Positions 10,733-20,968 of a DNA stretch of 50,016 nucleotides are shown here, piece after piece. Within the stretch, counting starts at the first letter, position 1; every line of letters starts with the position of its first letter. Below the pieces are notes generated by a model that saw nothing but the letters and a program-made list of their open reading frames with translations, searched no databases and was not told where the DNA came from. Origin of the DNA: Candidatus Omnitrophota bacterium (GTDB lineage: Bacteria; Omnitrophota; Gorgyraeia; Duberdicusellales; Duberdicusellaceae). The stretch spans positions 1 through 50,016 of the forward strand of contig JAGGSQ010000040.1 of assembly GCA_021159015.1 (NCBI GenBank), read 5' to 3'. The position numbers and the translations under genes were made by a program.

Positions 10733-11613
10733 TTTACCAATTTGTATTCTTTCAGAATCTTTTTCAATTTTTTAAGATTATCCTGCTGCATTTTACAGAG
10801 CGGCAGACGCAGATAAGGACTAATCAAACCCATAAGAGCCAAGGATGTTTTTACCGGAATAGGATTAGTCTCAATAAACAAGCTCTTGATTAGAGGATAT
10901 AGATAGAGCTGGAGCTTCCTGGCTTTATCCAATTTCCCTTGTAAAAAGCTTTTAACCAGATCATGCGTTTGCTGAGGCATAATATTAGCTACTACTGAAA
11001 CAACTCCTCTGCCTCCTACAGACAAAATAGGCAAAGTAATCTCATCGCTGCCGGAAAGAAGAATAAACTTTCTATCTACCAAGTTCATAAGGCGTGTGAT
11101 TTGGTCTAAAGAGCCGCTGGCCTCTTTAATGCCTATAATATTAGGAAAGTCTCTGTAGAGACGAGCCGTAGTCTGAGGCAGGATATTTATGCCCGTCCGC
11201 GAAGGTACATTGTAAACAATAAGGGGTATTTTTATCTGAGTCGCTATTGTTTTATAGTGAGCATAAAGGCCGGCTTGCGTAGGCTTGTTGTAATAAGGAG
11301 TTATAACTAAAGCCGCATCTACTTTAAGACTATGAGCATAGCGAGTAAGTTCTATCGCTTCCTGAGTGGAATTAGAGCCGCATCCGGCTACCAGAGGAAT
11401 ATGCTGGCGCACTTCCTCTTTAGCAATCTTTATAACTCTTTTATGTTCAGCAAAAGAGAGGGTAGCGCTTTCTCCTGTGGTGCCGCAAACTAAAATGCCG
11501 TCTGTTTTATTTTTTATATGCCAATTAATAAGAAAACGCAGCTTTTCCTCATCCACCCTGCCTCTTCTATCAAAAGGCGTAACCAATGCTACAATACTAC
11601 CCTGAATCATCAT
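10729..11613 (-). CDS. dapA: 4-hydroxy-tetrahydrodipicolinate synthase
   Basis: GSIVALVTPF; GTTGESATLSFAEH; PYYNKPTQAGLYAHY; YNVPSRTGINI; GIKEASGSLDQI. Confidence 0.96.
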   Translation of the reverse strand: MMIQGSIVALVTPFDRRGRVDEEKLRFLINWHIKNKTDGILVCGTTGESATLSFAEHKRVIKIAKEEVRQHIPLVAGCGSNSTQEAIELTRYAHSLKVDAALVITPYYNKPTQAGLYAHYKTIATQIKIPLIVYNVPSRTGINILPQTTARLYRDFPNIIGIKEASGSLDQITRLMNLVDRKFILLSGSDEITLPILSVGGRGVVSVVANIMPQQTHDLVKSFLQGKLDKARKLQLYLYPLIKSLFIETNPIPVKTSLALMGLISPYLRLPLCKMQQDNLKKLKKILKEYKLVK

Positions 11614-12431
11614 ACCTCCTTAATAATAGATTCTTCCTGGCGCGCCTCTGCATACTCGCGTAGCTTTTTAAGCGCCCTTTCTTCAATTTGCCGCACTCTC
11701 TCCCGAGATATTTTGAATTTTTTGGCCACCTCTGCGAGGGTCTCAGGTTTACCTGTAGTAATACCAAAGCGGAGGTTTATCACTTCTTTCTCCCTCTCCT
11801 CCAAGCTATCCAACATATCTTTTACTTTCTCTCTAAGAAAAAATTGATTTATGTCTTCCAAAGAAGAACTCTCATCTTCTATTACATCTACAAGTTCAGC
11901 GTGAGTCTCATCTCCTAGGGGAAGATTAAGCGAAAGTTTCTTATTAAACCACATCTGGATCTGAGCTACCTTCTTTTGTGAAAATTTAAGCTTCTGAGCT
12001 AACTCTTTCCGACTTGGTTTGTAACCTAGTCTCTGAGTAAGCTCGTTTTCAGCCTTTTTATATTTTGAGATCAATTCACTCATATAAACGGGTATCCTGA
12101 TAGTGCGAGACTTATCAATTAAGGCTCGGGTAATAGCTTGCCGTATCCACCAGGCGGCATAGGTAGAAAAACGATAACCTTTGGAAGGATAATATTTTTC
12201 TACCGCCTTAATTAAGCCAATATTCCCCTCTTCTATTAAATCCATAAGAGGCAAGCCAAAATGGGTATAACGTTTAGCTATATTTACTACCAACTTGAGA
12301 TTAGAATTGATAAGCCTCTCCTGTGCTTTCTTGTTGCCGCGTCTCGCTAAGCGCGCCAGTTTTTTTTCTTCCTCTGCCGATAATAAAGGTATATCTTTTA
12401 TCTTTTCTATATAGGCTCTAATAGCCTCCAT
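11610..12431 (-). CDS. RNA polymerase sigma-70 factor, region 1.1-less RpoD/RpoS-type
   Basis: GNKKAQERLINSNLKLVVNIAKRYTHFGLPLMDLIEEGNIGLIKAVEKYYPSKGYRFSTYAAWWIRQAITRAL; region 4 REKEVINLRFGI..TLAEVAKKFKISRERVRQIEERALKKLR. Confidence 0.95.
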   Translation of the reverse strand: MEAIRAYIEKIKDIPLLSAEEEKKLARLARRGNKKAQERLINSNLKLVVNIAKRYTHFGLPLMDLIEEGNIGLIKAVEKYYPSKGYRFSTYAAWWIRQAITRALIDKSRTIRIPVYMSELISKYKKAENELTQRLGYKPSRKELAQKLKFSQKKVAQIQMWFNKKLSLNLPLGDETHAELVDVIEDESSSLEDINQFFLREKVKDMLDSLEEREKEVINLRFGITTGKPETLAEVAKKFKISRERVRQIEERALKKLREYAEARQEESIIKEV

Positions 12432-12440
12432 TATGTAAGA

Positions 12441-15236
12441 TTAGCGACTTTTTATATTAGCCCCTGCTGCTGCCAAACGCGCTATAGGTACGCGATAAGG
12501 AGAGCAACTGACATAATTCAAGCCTACCTTGTGGCAAAAAAGAATAGATTTGGGATCTCCCCCGTGCTCTCCGCAAATCCCCAGTTTCAGATTAGGACGC
12601 CCTTTCCTTCCCAGACGACAAGCGGTCTCTATCAACCTTCCCACGCCTTGCGTATCTAAAGATTGGAAAGGATCTGTATCGTAAATTCCCAGGTCTACAT
12701 ATTCCTGCAGGAATTTTCCCGCATCATCTCGCGAGAAACCACAGCCCATTTGAGTTAAGTCATTGGTCCCAAAAGAGAAGAACTCTGCTTCCTGAGCAAT
12801 CTCATCTGCAGTTACCGCGGCGCGGGGAACTTCAATCATTGTCCCCACCGCCACACTAAAGGGAAGCTTCTTAATATGCTTTTCTTTCTTTACTTCTTCT
12901 ATGGTATTTAAAATTACTTCTTTCTGCAACTTTAGTTCCTTCACATTGCCTACGAGAGGAACCATAATTTCAGGTTTTACTTTAACTTTTTTCTTAGCTA
13001 CATTAAGCGCTGCCTCAATTATAGCCCGCGTCTGCATAGCCGTAATTTGAGGATAGCTAATACCTAAGCGACAACCACGATGTCCCAGCATAGGATTAAG
13101 TTCTTTTAAAGAATCAACCGTATCTTTTACTTCTTGCCAAGTTAGACCCATAGATTTAGCCAGTTCTTTCTGCCCTTCTTCGTCATGCGGCAAAAATTCG
13201 TGCAGAGGTGGATCTAACAAACGTATGGTGCAAGGCCTTCCTTTTAAAGCCGTAAAAATACCCTCGAAATCTTCCCTCTGCAAAGGCAAAAGCTCTGCCA
13301 AAGCTTCATCCAACTGTTTCTTTTGCTTTTTGAGTTCTTCTTCCAGCTCTTTTTTCTCTTCAGAATCACCGCCTCTCTTCAGAGTTTCGGAAAGGGCTCT
13401 GAATTTAGGAGCGGCCAAAATCATCTTGCGAAAAGAAACTATGCGTCTACCGCTGAAAAACATATGTTCTGTCCGGCACAGTCCGACACCTTCGGCGCCA
13501 AATTTTACTGCCACTGCCGCATCATAAGGCGTATCGGCATTTGTTCTTACTCCCAACTTCCTAAATTTATCAGCCCATTTCATCACCGTAGCAAAAGGTC
13601 CGCTTAACTGAGGAGGAACAAGACTTATTTTACCTATGTATACTATTCCCCGGCTGCCATTAAGGGAAACCCAATCTCCCTCTTTTACTACTTTATCGCC
13701 ACTCTTCATCATTCTCTTTGCCTCTTCAATCACAATATCTCCTGCCCCAGCCACACAGCATTTGCCCATGCCTCTGGCTACTACGGCAGCATGAGAAGTC
13801 ATACCGCCCCTCACGGTAAGAATACCTTCTGCCGCATTCATGCCTTTTATGTCTTCCGGCGAGGTTTCAATGCGGCACAAAATAACCTGCCTGCCTTTTT
13901 TCTTCCAGGCTTCCGCCTCTTCAGCACTAAATACTACTTGCCCTACGGCTGCTCCGGGCGAAGCGGGAAGTCCGGCGCGAGAAAACACTTTTCCCTCCGA
14001 AGAGGCTCTATTTTCCTCTTTGCTATCAAACATAGGATGCAGAAGCTGGTCTATCTGTTTAGGCTCAATGCGAAGAATAGCCTCCTTTTCATTAATTAAT
14101 TTCTCTTTGACCATATCCACGGCAATTTTTACAGCTGCCTGGGCTGTCCGCTTGCCGGTACGCGTCTGTAACATATATAGCTTGCCTTTCTCAATAGTAA
14201 ACTCAAAATCCTGCATATCACGGTAATGTTTCTCCAACTTTCTCCTTACCTGCTGCAACTGATTATAGACACGTACATTCTCCTTCTTAAGTCTCTCCAG
14301 GGGCAGAGGAGTACGAATTCCTGCCACCACATCTTCACCCTGAGCATTCATCAAAAACTCGCCATAAAGTTTATTTTCGCCTGTGGAAGGATTGCGGGTA
14401 AAACCCACGCCCGTACCAGAATCATCACCCATATTGCCAAAGACCATAGTCTGGACGTTAACTGCCGTCCCCAGAAGACCTTTAATTTCATTAATCTGAC
14501 GGTAGGCGATGGCTCTTTCATTATTCCAGGAGCCAAATACAGCTCCAATTGCCAGCCACAACTGTTCCTGCGGATCCTGAGGAAAACTACGTCCTGTGGC
14601 TTTGTGAAAAATTTTCTTATACCTATTTACCAGATTCTTCAAATCTTCCACGCCTAAATCCGTATCGGGAACTGCCCGGTTCAGCTCTTCCTGTTTAAGT
14701 TTTTGAGCTCTGCTAATGCCGCGGCGGCTGGCAATCTCCCTTTTTATCTCTTCCAGCTCATGTTCAAATTTAGCATGCGGGACATTCATTACTACATCAC
14801 CAAACATCTGAATAAAACGCCGGTAAGAATCCCAGGCAAAGCGCAGATTTTTAGTAAGCGACCCTAGCGCTTCTACGCTTTTGTCATTAAGACCAAGATT
14901 AAGAATAGTATCCATCATTCCGGGCATAGAAATAGCCGCACCAGAACGAACTGAGACCAAAAGGGGATTCTTTATACTTCCCAATTTCTTCCCGGTAAGT
15001 TTCTCTAACTTCCTGAGATTTGCTTCAACTTCTGCCTTAAGTTGAGGAGGATATTTTCTGCCTCTTTTATAATATGCGGCACAAACTTCTGTAGTTATGG
15101 TAAATCCAGGAGGAACGGGAAGACCAATGCGAGACATTTCTGCCAGCCCCGCACCTTTTCCTCCCAGAAGAGATTTCATCTTACCATTACCTTCGGCTTT
15201 GCCTCCGCCAAAAAAGTAAACATATTTCTTCTTCAT
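12441..15236 (-). CDS. ppdK: Pyruvate, phosphate dikinase
   Basis: [78 protein letters not shown]-terminal [24 protein letters not shown]-like AAGGAGGG upstream. Confidence 0.97.
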   Translation of the reverse strand: MKKKYVYFFGGGKAEGNGKMKSLLGGKGAGLAEMSRIGLPVPPGFTITTEVCAAYYKRGRKYPPQLKAEVEANLRKLEKLTGKKLGSIKNPLLVSVRSGAAISMPGMMDTILNLGLNDKSVEALGSLTKNLRFAWDSYRRFIQMFGDVVMNVPHAKFEHELEEIKREIASRRGISRAQKLKQEELNRAVPDTDLGVEDLKNLVNRYKKIFHKATGRSFPQDPQEQLWLAIGAVFGSWNNERAIAYRQINEIKGLLGTAVNVQTMVFGNMGDDSGTGVGFTRNPSTGENKLYGEFLMNAQGEDVVAGIRTPLPLERLKKENVRVYNQLQQVRRKLEKHYRDMQDFEFTIEKGKLYMLQTRTGKRTAQAAVKIAVDMVKEKLINEKEAILRIEPKQIDQLLHPMFDSKEENRASSEGKVFSRAGLPASPGAAVGQVVFSAEEAEAWKKKGRQVILCRIETSPEDIKGMNAAEGILTVRGGMTSHAAVVARGMGKCCVAGAGDIVIEEAKRMMKSGDKVVKEGDWVSLNGSRGIVYIGKISLVPPQLSGPFATVMKWADKFRKLGVRTNADTPYDAAVAVKFGAEGVGLCRTEHMFFSGRRIVSFRKMILAAPKFRALSETLKRGGDSEEKKELEEELKKQKKQLDEALAELLPLQREDFEGIFTALKGRPCTIRLLDPPLHEFLPHDEEGQKELAKSMGLTWQEVKDTVDSLKELNPMLGHRGCRLGISYPQITAMQTRAIIEAALNVAKKKVKVKPEIMVPLVGNVKELKLQKEVILNTIEEVKKEKHIKKLPFSVAVGTMIEVPRAAVTADEIAQEAEFFSFGTNDLTQMGCGFSRDDAGKFLQEYVDLGIYDTDPFQSLDTQGVGRLIETACRLGRKGRPNLKLGICGEHGGDPKSILFCHKVGLNYVSCSPYRVPIARLAAAGANIKSR

Positions 15237-15315
15237 CGCTGCTCCCTCCTTCTTTTTATAGCCAAGATTAATATTGGTATAGTATATACAAAATTATTAA
15301 GATTTCAAACAAAAA

Positions 15316-16665
15316 TCACACCTGGAACTTTCCTGCGAAATACTCTATCAATTGACTACACCCAATCCGTTCCTGCTTCATTGTATCCCGGTCACGTACG
15401 GTTACCTTATCATCACTAAGACTTTCCACATCTACCGTAATACAGAAAGGTGTGCCTATCTCATCCCGCCGGCGGTAGAGACGGCCAATAGAAGCAGTGT
15501 CATCATAAACACATACATATTTATTTTTAAGGAGCTCAAATATTTTTTTAGCCTTAGCCACCAGACCAGGATTATTCTTGAGTAAAGGAAATACTGCTAT
15601 CTTGTAAGGAGCTACATTCTTGTGTAATCTCAATACCACCCTCTTCTTTCCCCTCACTTCCTCTTCCGCATAAGCATCGGACAAAACAGCCAGCACTGTC
15701 CGGTCAACACCGCCGGAAGGCTCAATGACATAAGGAATGATTCTCTTATCTTCCTGGGGCAAAAAACAACTTAGGTCTTTATGGCTATACTCAGAATGCC
15801 GCCTCAAATCATAATCAGTGCGGTTAGCTATGCCTTCCAGTTCCTTCCATCCTTCGGAGGTAGTAGAGAAAGGATAGCGATATTCAATATCTGTACAGGC
15901 TTTGGCATAGTGGGCTAATTCTTCCTTTGTATGCTGGCGCAGGCGCAAATTCTCTTTTCTAATCCCTAATTTCTCCTGGTACCAGCGGAAACGTTCCTCT
16001 ACCCAATAATGATAATACTTGTCTGAGTGTTGGGGCCGCACAAAATATTCAATCTCCATCTGTTCAAATTCCCGCATACGAAAAATAAAGGTCTTAGTAG
16101 TAACTTCATTACGAAACGACTTACCAATTTGAGCAATACCAAAAGGAAGAGATTTATGAGTAGTATTAAGGACATTAAGAAAATTTACGAATATCCCTTG
16201 CGCCGTCTCGGGACGTAAATATGCCTCTTGCTGTTTATTTTCAACCACGCCTAAAAAAGTTTTAAGCATAAGATTGAAAGAACGCGGCATATTTTTTTCC
16301 AAGTTTATTTCGCTGCCGCACTCAGGACAAAGAGAAACCTCCCCCTTCTTTTTTAACTCTTCCAGTTTGAAGCGCCTCTGACAAGCAGGACAATCCACCA
16401 GGACATCATTAAACCCCTCCAAATGTCCTGAAGCCATAAATACAGGCGGACTCATAATAACAGCTGCATCCAGCCCTACAATATCGTCGCGGCTTTCTAC
16501 ATAACTCTTCCACCACAAATCCTTAATGTTCTTTTTTAGGTTTGCTCCCAGAGGCCCGTAATCCCAAATACTGGAAAGACCTCCATAAATATCGCAAGCC
16601 GGGAAAATAAATCCTCTCCTTTTAGCTAAAGAAACCAGTTGAGATAAAAAATCAGATTTCTTCAT
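15316..16665 (-). CDS. glyS: Glycine--tRNA ligase (alpha2, class II type)
   Basis: GFIFPACDIYGGLSSIWDYGPLGANLKKNIKDLWW; MRPSFN-like MPRSFNLMLKT; LRPETAQGIFVNF; EPSGGVDRTVLAVL. Confidence 0.95.
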   Translation of the reverse strand: MKKSDFLSQLVSLAKRRGFIFPACDIYGGLSSIWDYGPLGANLKKNIKDLWWKSYVESRDDIVGLDAAVIMSPPVFMASGHLEGFNDVLVDCPACQRRFKLEELKKKGEVSLCPECGSEINLEKNMPRSFNLMLKTFLGVVENKQQEAYLRPETAQGIFVNFLNVLNTTHKSLPFGIAQIGKSFRNEVTTKTFIFRMREFEQMEIEYFVRPQHSDKYYHYWVEERFRWYQEKLGIRKENLRLRQHTKEELAHYAKACTDIEYRYPFSTTSEGWKELEGIANRTDYDLRRHSEYSHKDLSCFLPQEDKRIIPYVIEPSGGVDRTVLAVLSDAYAEEEVRGKKRVVLRLHKNVAPYKIAVFPLLKNNPGLVAKAKKIFELLKNKYVCVYDDTASIGRLYRRRDEIGTPFCITVDVESLSDDKVTVRDRDTMKQERIGCSQLIEYFAGKFQV

Positions 16666-17494
16666 CTTGCCTGATCCTTTCTAAAACTTCTTGTGGCAAA
16701 GAGAAGCTCTCCTGAGTCTGGGGAAAATTTCCCTTCTCGACATCCTCTTTAAAATCAGCCACCGCTTTTTTTACCAAATTATACATATTAATATACTGCC
16801 GCACAAACTTAGGCCGGTACTTTTGAAAAAGGCCGATTAAATCGTAGAGAACCAGAATCTGGCCGTCACAAAAAGGTCCCGCGCCAATACCAATGGTAGG
16901 AATCTTTACCTTTTTAGTTATAATTTCAGATAAGGAAGCAGGAATGCACTCCAGCACTAAGCTAAAACATCCTGCCTCTTCCAATTTCCTGGCCTGATAA
17001 ATAAGCTCTTTTGCCCGCCGGTAATCACGCCCCTGCACCCTAAACCCTCCTAGTTTGTCTGCTGTCTGAGGGGTAAGGCCAATATGGCCTATTACGGGTA
17101 TGCCGGCTTTTACCACTGCTTCTATAAGCTTGAGGCAACCTTCAAACCACTCTATTTTTACGCCGTCGGCGCCGGAAGAAAAGAATCTTTCTGCATTCCT
17201 AAGACCGGAAGCTAAATCTACATGGCAACTCTGATAAGGCATATCCACTATTACCAAGCTGCTTTTAACTGTTTTTATCACCGCTTGGGCAAAAACCATC
17301 ATTTCCTCAGACGCCAGCTCTTTAGTATCCTTGCGACCCAACACTACATTAGCCAGCGAATCACCTACCAGGATTATATCTATTCCTACTTCATCCAGAA
17401 TGAGAGAGAAACAATAGTCATAGGCAGTCAAAGCGGTAATCTTCTTTCCTTCTTCTTTTTTCTGGTAAAGATTTCTTATTTTCTCCTGCCCCAT
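16652..17494 (-). CDS. panB: 3-methyl-2-oxobutanoate hydroxymethyltransferase
   Basis: KITALTAYDYCFSLILDEVGIDIILVGDSLANVVLG; GIPVIGHIGLTPQT; IPTIGIGAGPFCDGQILVLYDLIG. Confidence 0.96.
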   Translation of the reverse strand: MGQEKIRNLYQKKEEGKKITALTAYDYCFSLILDEVGIDIILVGDSLANVVLGRKDTKELASEEMMVFAQAVIKTVKSSLVIVDMPYQSCHVDLASGLRNAERFFSSGADGVKIEWFEGCLKLIEAVVKAGIPVIGHIGLTPQTADKLGGFRVQGRDYRRAKELIYQARKLEEAGCFSLVLECIPASLSEIITKKVKIPTIGIGAGPFCDGQILVLYDLIGLFQKYRPKFVRQYINMYNLVKKAVADFKEDVEKGNFPQTQESFSLPQEVLERIRQDEEI

Positions 17495-17541
17495 CCTATT
17501 TATTATTATACACCAAAGATAAACAATACAAAATTCTACCT

Positions 17542-18282
17542 CTAAACAAAAACTTCCAGAAAAATTTTGCTCCTCAGGCGTGCCTGAAGATGGTAACTAA
17601 TAAAAGCATCTAACATCTTCAAGATGCTATTCATAGTCGAAGGTGAAGGTTTTAAATTGTAAACCTGGGGAAAATCTTTATCACGCATATATCTCAAGGA
17701 AGCTATTATATCCGCAGAAACTTTATCTGCCTGCGGGTCGGCAGAAAAACATTTTAAACAAAGCATCCCCCCTAAGCGGAAACTGAAGTAACCTTCTTTT
17801 TCTACCGCATGGGAGCAACGAAGACAGGTAGTTAAAGAAGGGCGAAAACCAGTAAGGTTAAGTATCTTTATTTGAAATATAGCCAGAGAATTAGCTAAAG
17901 AATAAGTAGAGAAATTGTCAAATATAACTTTAATCAAACCAAATATTTCTTCCTGAGGATAATGAAAGGGCATTATTTTATCTACTAGTTCCATCATATA
18001 ACTGGCGAGATAAAAACGAGAAGGAATATCCCTCAAGTAGCTATAGTTATCTATTAATTCTGCGGCAGAAACCAAATGCAAATTTGAGCGCGAAGGATAA
18101 TAAACAAATTCATTCAGAGAAAATATGTCTAGAGGCGTAGAAAAATGTTGCCGTTTAAGGCGAAACCCTTTAAATAAACCTCCTATTTTTCCTCTCTGGC
18201 GGGTATAAATATAGGCAATCTTACTGGTTTCTCGAAAATTAAAGCTTCTCAATATAAATCCAATATCCTTTTGAACAGCCAT
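17542..18282 (-). CDS. recO: DNA repair protein RecO
   Basis: GFILRSFNFRETSKIAYIYTRQRGKIGGLFKGFR; zinc-finger-like CLRCSHAVEKEGYFSFRLGGMLCLKC. Confidence 0.88.
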   Translation of the reverse strand: MAVQKDIGFILRSFNFRETSKIAYIYTRQRGKIGGLFKGFRLKRQHFSTPLDIFSLNEFVYYPSRSNLHLVSAAELIDNYSYLRDIPSRFYLASYMMELVDKIMPFHYPQEEIFGLIKVIFDNFSTYSLANSLAIFQIKILNLTGFRPSLTTCLRCSHAVEKEGYFSFRLGGMLCLKCFSADPQADKVSADIIASLRYMRDKDFPQVYNLKPSPSTMNSILKMLDAFISYHLQARLRSKIFLEVFV

Positions 18283-18285
18283 GTC

Positions 18286-18813
18286 TTAATAATCAATTCC
18301 TTCTCGCGCCATAATACCTTTTCGGTAAGGATGTTTTATCTCTTCTATCAGGCTTACATAATCTGCCGCCCTCTTAAGTAACAAAGAAGCATCGCGGCCC
18401 GTAAGAATCAATTCTACTTCTTTTGCCTTTGCTTTCTCAATTATCTTCCTGACTTCTAATGCGGTAACCAAATGGCTTTCTACGCAATTTAATAACTCAT
18501 CCAGAACCACTACGTCAAACCTGCTTTTATCTATAAGCTCTCCCATACGGCTTAAGCTTTCTTTTAGAGATCTTTTAAGGCTCTTTATATCTGGCTTGTT
18601 TACAAACATAGGATGCACTTGTCCCCGAAACCTTTCTATCACAAAATTAGAATGCCCTATCTTCCTTGCCGCCATTAACTCGCCACTAGGCCAGTATACA
18701 TCCTTAAGGAACTCTCCTACATACACTTTCTTACCAAACCCCCATGCCCTCAGTGCTAAACCTAAAGCCGCAGTGGTTTTACCTTTTCCCTTTCCGATAT
18801 AGATATGTACCAT
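18286..18813 (-). CDS. cobO: Cob(I)yrinic acid a,c-diamide adenosyltransferase (CobO/BtuR)
   Basis: MVHIYIGKGKGKTTAALGLALRAWGFGKKV; DVVVLDELLNCVE; LILTGRDA. Confidence 0.92.
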   Translation of the reverse strand: MVHIYIGKGKGKTTAALGLALRAWGFGKKVYVGEFLKDVYWPSGELMAARKIGHSNFVIERFRGQVHPMFVNKPDIKSLKRSLKESLSRMGELIDKSRFDVVVLDELLNCVESHLVTALEVRKIIEKAKAKEVELILTGRDASLLLKRAADYVSLIEEIKHPYRKGIMAREGIDY

Positions 18814-18815
18814 TT

Positions 18816-19454
18816 CTATTTCTTAAGACCATACTTGCCCACTAAAGGCACAAATATGCAGCGGCAGACATCTTCCTCTTTCACTATTTCTTTTTCTTTT
18901 CTTACCACTACTAAATTCTGAAAAACCAATCCTCCGCGCGGTATTACCAATTTCCCTCCTTCCTTAAGTTGATCCAGAAGAGGCGGAGGAATGGAAGGTG
19001 CTGCGGCTGTGACGGCAATTTTATCAAAAGGGGACTCCTCTTTCCACCCCAGACTCCCATCGCCTACTTTCACAAAAACTTTGTATCCTGCCTGGGACAA
19101 ATTATCCTGAGCCCTCTCCGCTAATAGCTTCAGTCTTTCTACTGTCCACACTTTAGCTCCCAAACAACTGAGTATAGCTGTTTGATAACCGGAACCGGTG
19201 CCAATTTCCAATATTTTCTCTCCCGGCTGCGGATCCAGTAACTGCGTCATTAACGCCACCATAAAAGGCTGAGAAATTGTCTGGCCCAGACCAATAGAAA
19301 GAGGGAAATCTTCGTAAGCTTGAGCTTTTTTTTCCGGTAAGACAAAAATTTCTCGCGGCACTTGAGTAAAAGCTGCCAACACTCTTGGGGAAGATATTCC
19401 CCGCGGTTTCAGTTGTTCTTCTACCATCTGGTAGCGTTTTCCATCATAATCCAT
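18816..19454 (-). CDS. pcm: Protein-L-isoaspartate O-methyltransferase
   Basis: MVEEQLKPRGISSPRVLAAFTQVPREIFV; GQTISQPFMVALMTQLL; EKILEIGTGSGYQTAIL. Start moved inward to MDYDGKRYQMV (track ORF starts at 19538 and overlaps the upstream GT2 gene by 95 nt). Confidence 0.9.
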   Translation of the reverse strand: MDYDGKRYQMVEEQLKPRGISSPRVLAAFTQVPREIFVLPEKKAQAYEDFPLSIGLGQTISQPFMVALMTQLLDPQPGEKILEIGTGSGYQTAILSCLGAKVWTVERLKLLAERAQDNLSQAGYKVFVKVGDGSLGWKEESPFDKIAVTAAAPSIPPPLLDQLKEGGKLVIPRGGLVFQNLVVVRKEKEIVKEEDVCRCIFVPLVGKYGLKK

Positions 19455-20115
19455 ATCTACTCCGCCAAAGGAACAAAAAGAAGCGCCAGCTATCACGTAT
19501 AGGATTAATCCTGCTATTTTGTTTTCTATGATACACACTGCTAATAGGTACGCTTTCTATCGTATATCCTTGCTTACAAGCTTGAAGAATTATCTCTGAA
19601 TCTACTTCATAACGTCTAGTTTCAAGCTTAATTTTCTCTAAGACCTCTCTCTTTATTGCCTTAAACCCGCACTGACTATCAACAATTTTTTGGCGGCAGA
19701 TGCGGGAGATAAGCAAAGACATAAATTTATTTGTCCACAGGCGCAGAAGAGGCATTCCCATCGGGTTCTGCATGCGGTTGCCTACTATGAAATCACTTCC
19801 TTCTTCCAGCTTTTTAAGAAATACTTCTATCTCTTCTGTCAGATGCTGCAAATCCGCATCCATAATAATGAGGGCTTCAAGGTTTGTATGTCCTAGAAGA
19901 TACCTTATCCCCATATCTAAAGCTGCTCCCTTGCCGCGGTTGGTCTCACTTCTTAGCAATATATCAGCAGCGGCCCTCTCAGCCTCTTTATAAGTAGTAT
20001 CAGAACTACCGTCGTCCACTACCATCACAGGAAGACTAAGAGATTTTATCTCTCTGACCAGCTGATAAATATGCTGGGACTCATTATAAGCCGGAATAAT
20101 AACCCACGTATTCAT
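19444..20115 (-). CDS. Glycosyltransferase family 2 (dolichyl-phosphate-mannose/glucose synthase-like)
   Basis: MNTWVIIPAYNESQHIYQLVREIKSLSLPVMVVDDGSSDTT, NRGKGAALDMGIRYL, IIMDADLQH. Start at 20115 gives an ATGA overlap with the upstream gene. Confidence 0.9.
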   Translation of the reverse strand: MNTWVIIPAYNESQHIYQLVREIKSLSLPVMVVDDGSSDTTYKEAERAAADILLRSETNRGKGAALDMGIRYLLGHTNLEALIIMDADLQHLTEEIEVFLKKLEEGSDFIVGNRMQNPMGMPLLRLWTNKFMSLLISRICRQKIVDSQCGFKAIKREVLEKIKLETRRYEVDSEIILQACKQGYTIESVPISSVYHRKQNSRINPIRDSWRFFLFLWRSRYGL

Positions 20116-20966
20116 ACCTTCTTCCAGAAAGGTTGAAACATATACCACTGTTCAGGATATTTCCTTATATACTTCTCTATAACTCCAAGGTAATTTCTCA
20201 TTATTTCATATTCAGACCGCAGTCTTCCTTCTTTATCTACAGGATAAATGGGCTTCTCAAAAACCAGAAAGAAACTATCATCTTTCTTTCTTATAAAAAA
20301 GCTGGGCACAATGGGTGCAAGGGTGCGATACGAAAAAACGGCCGCCCCCAAGGGTAAATAAGCCTTCTCTCCTAAAAATTCTACTTCTATCCCCCCTCCT
20401 AAAAAATCTCTATCTCCCAAAAAAGCTACCATCTTTTTTTTCTTAAGAAGCGAGAAACATCTCCGTACCGCTACTCCGACAGGAATTATGCCTACGCCAA
20501 AATGTTTTCTCTGCTCATCAAAAAATAAATTCACATTTTTATTTTTATGGGGCAAAGCAATAGCATAAAGAGGATATCCTAAGAGAGCAGCCACAGCTCC
20601 TCCTAATTCCCAATTACCAATATGAGCCGTAACAATAATAATTCCCGTTTTTACCATAAGACTATCTAAAATTTCCCTATTCCTTATTTCCACATAGCGT
20701 TTGACAAAATCAAGATTTAAGTGTTTAAGACGGAAAAAGTCCACTAAATATTTGGCAAAGTTTACAAAAACTTGCTGAGCTTTTCTGTGAATCTCTTCCT
20801 TAGATTTATCTTTGAGAATCACTCTCATATTTTCTAAGACCGCCCTCCGGTCAGAAAAAGAGAACCAGAATTGCAACAGACCCAGGAAAGAAGCTATTCC
20901 GTAAGAGCGGCGACGTGAGAAAATATTAGAGAGAAAAATCCCTATTCTGTAAAGTACCCACTCCAT
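20112..20966 (-). CDS. Lipid A biosynthesis acyltransferase (LpxL/HtrB family)
   Basis: IIIVTAHIGNWELGGAVAALLGYPLYAIALPHKN; KKMVAFLGDRDFLGGGIEVEFLG; PIVPSFFIRK. Confidence 0.88.
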   Translation of the reverse strand: MEWVLYRIGIFLSNIFSRRRSYGIASFLGLLQFWFSFSDRRAVLENMRVILKDKSKEEIHRKAQQVFVNFAKYLVDFFRLKHLNLDFVKRYVEIRNREILDSLMVKTGIIIVTAHIGNWELGGAVAALLGYPLYAIALPHKNKNVNLFFDEQRKHFGVGIIPVGVAVRRCFSLLKKKKMVAFLGDRDFLGGGIEVEFLGEKAYLPLGAAVFSYRTLAPIVPSFFIRKKDDSFFLVFEKPIYPVDKEGRLRSEYEIMRNYLGVIEKYIRKYPEQWYMFQPFWKKV

Positions 20967-20968
20967 TC

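Noticed and set aside
13225-14657. Multiple plus-strand ORFs antisense to ppdK (13225-13527, 13791-14099, 14226-14657, etc.)
   Set aside because: Shadow ORFs opposite a well-conserved gene; no domain-like sequence
19455-19538. Signal-peptide-like N-terminal extension of Pcm (MCIIENKIAGLILYVIAGASFCSFGGV)
   Set aside because: Lies inside the 3' coding end of the upstream glycosyltransferase; a start at MDYDGKRYQMV matches the family
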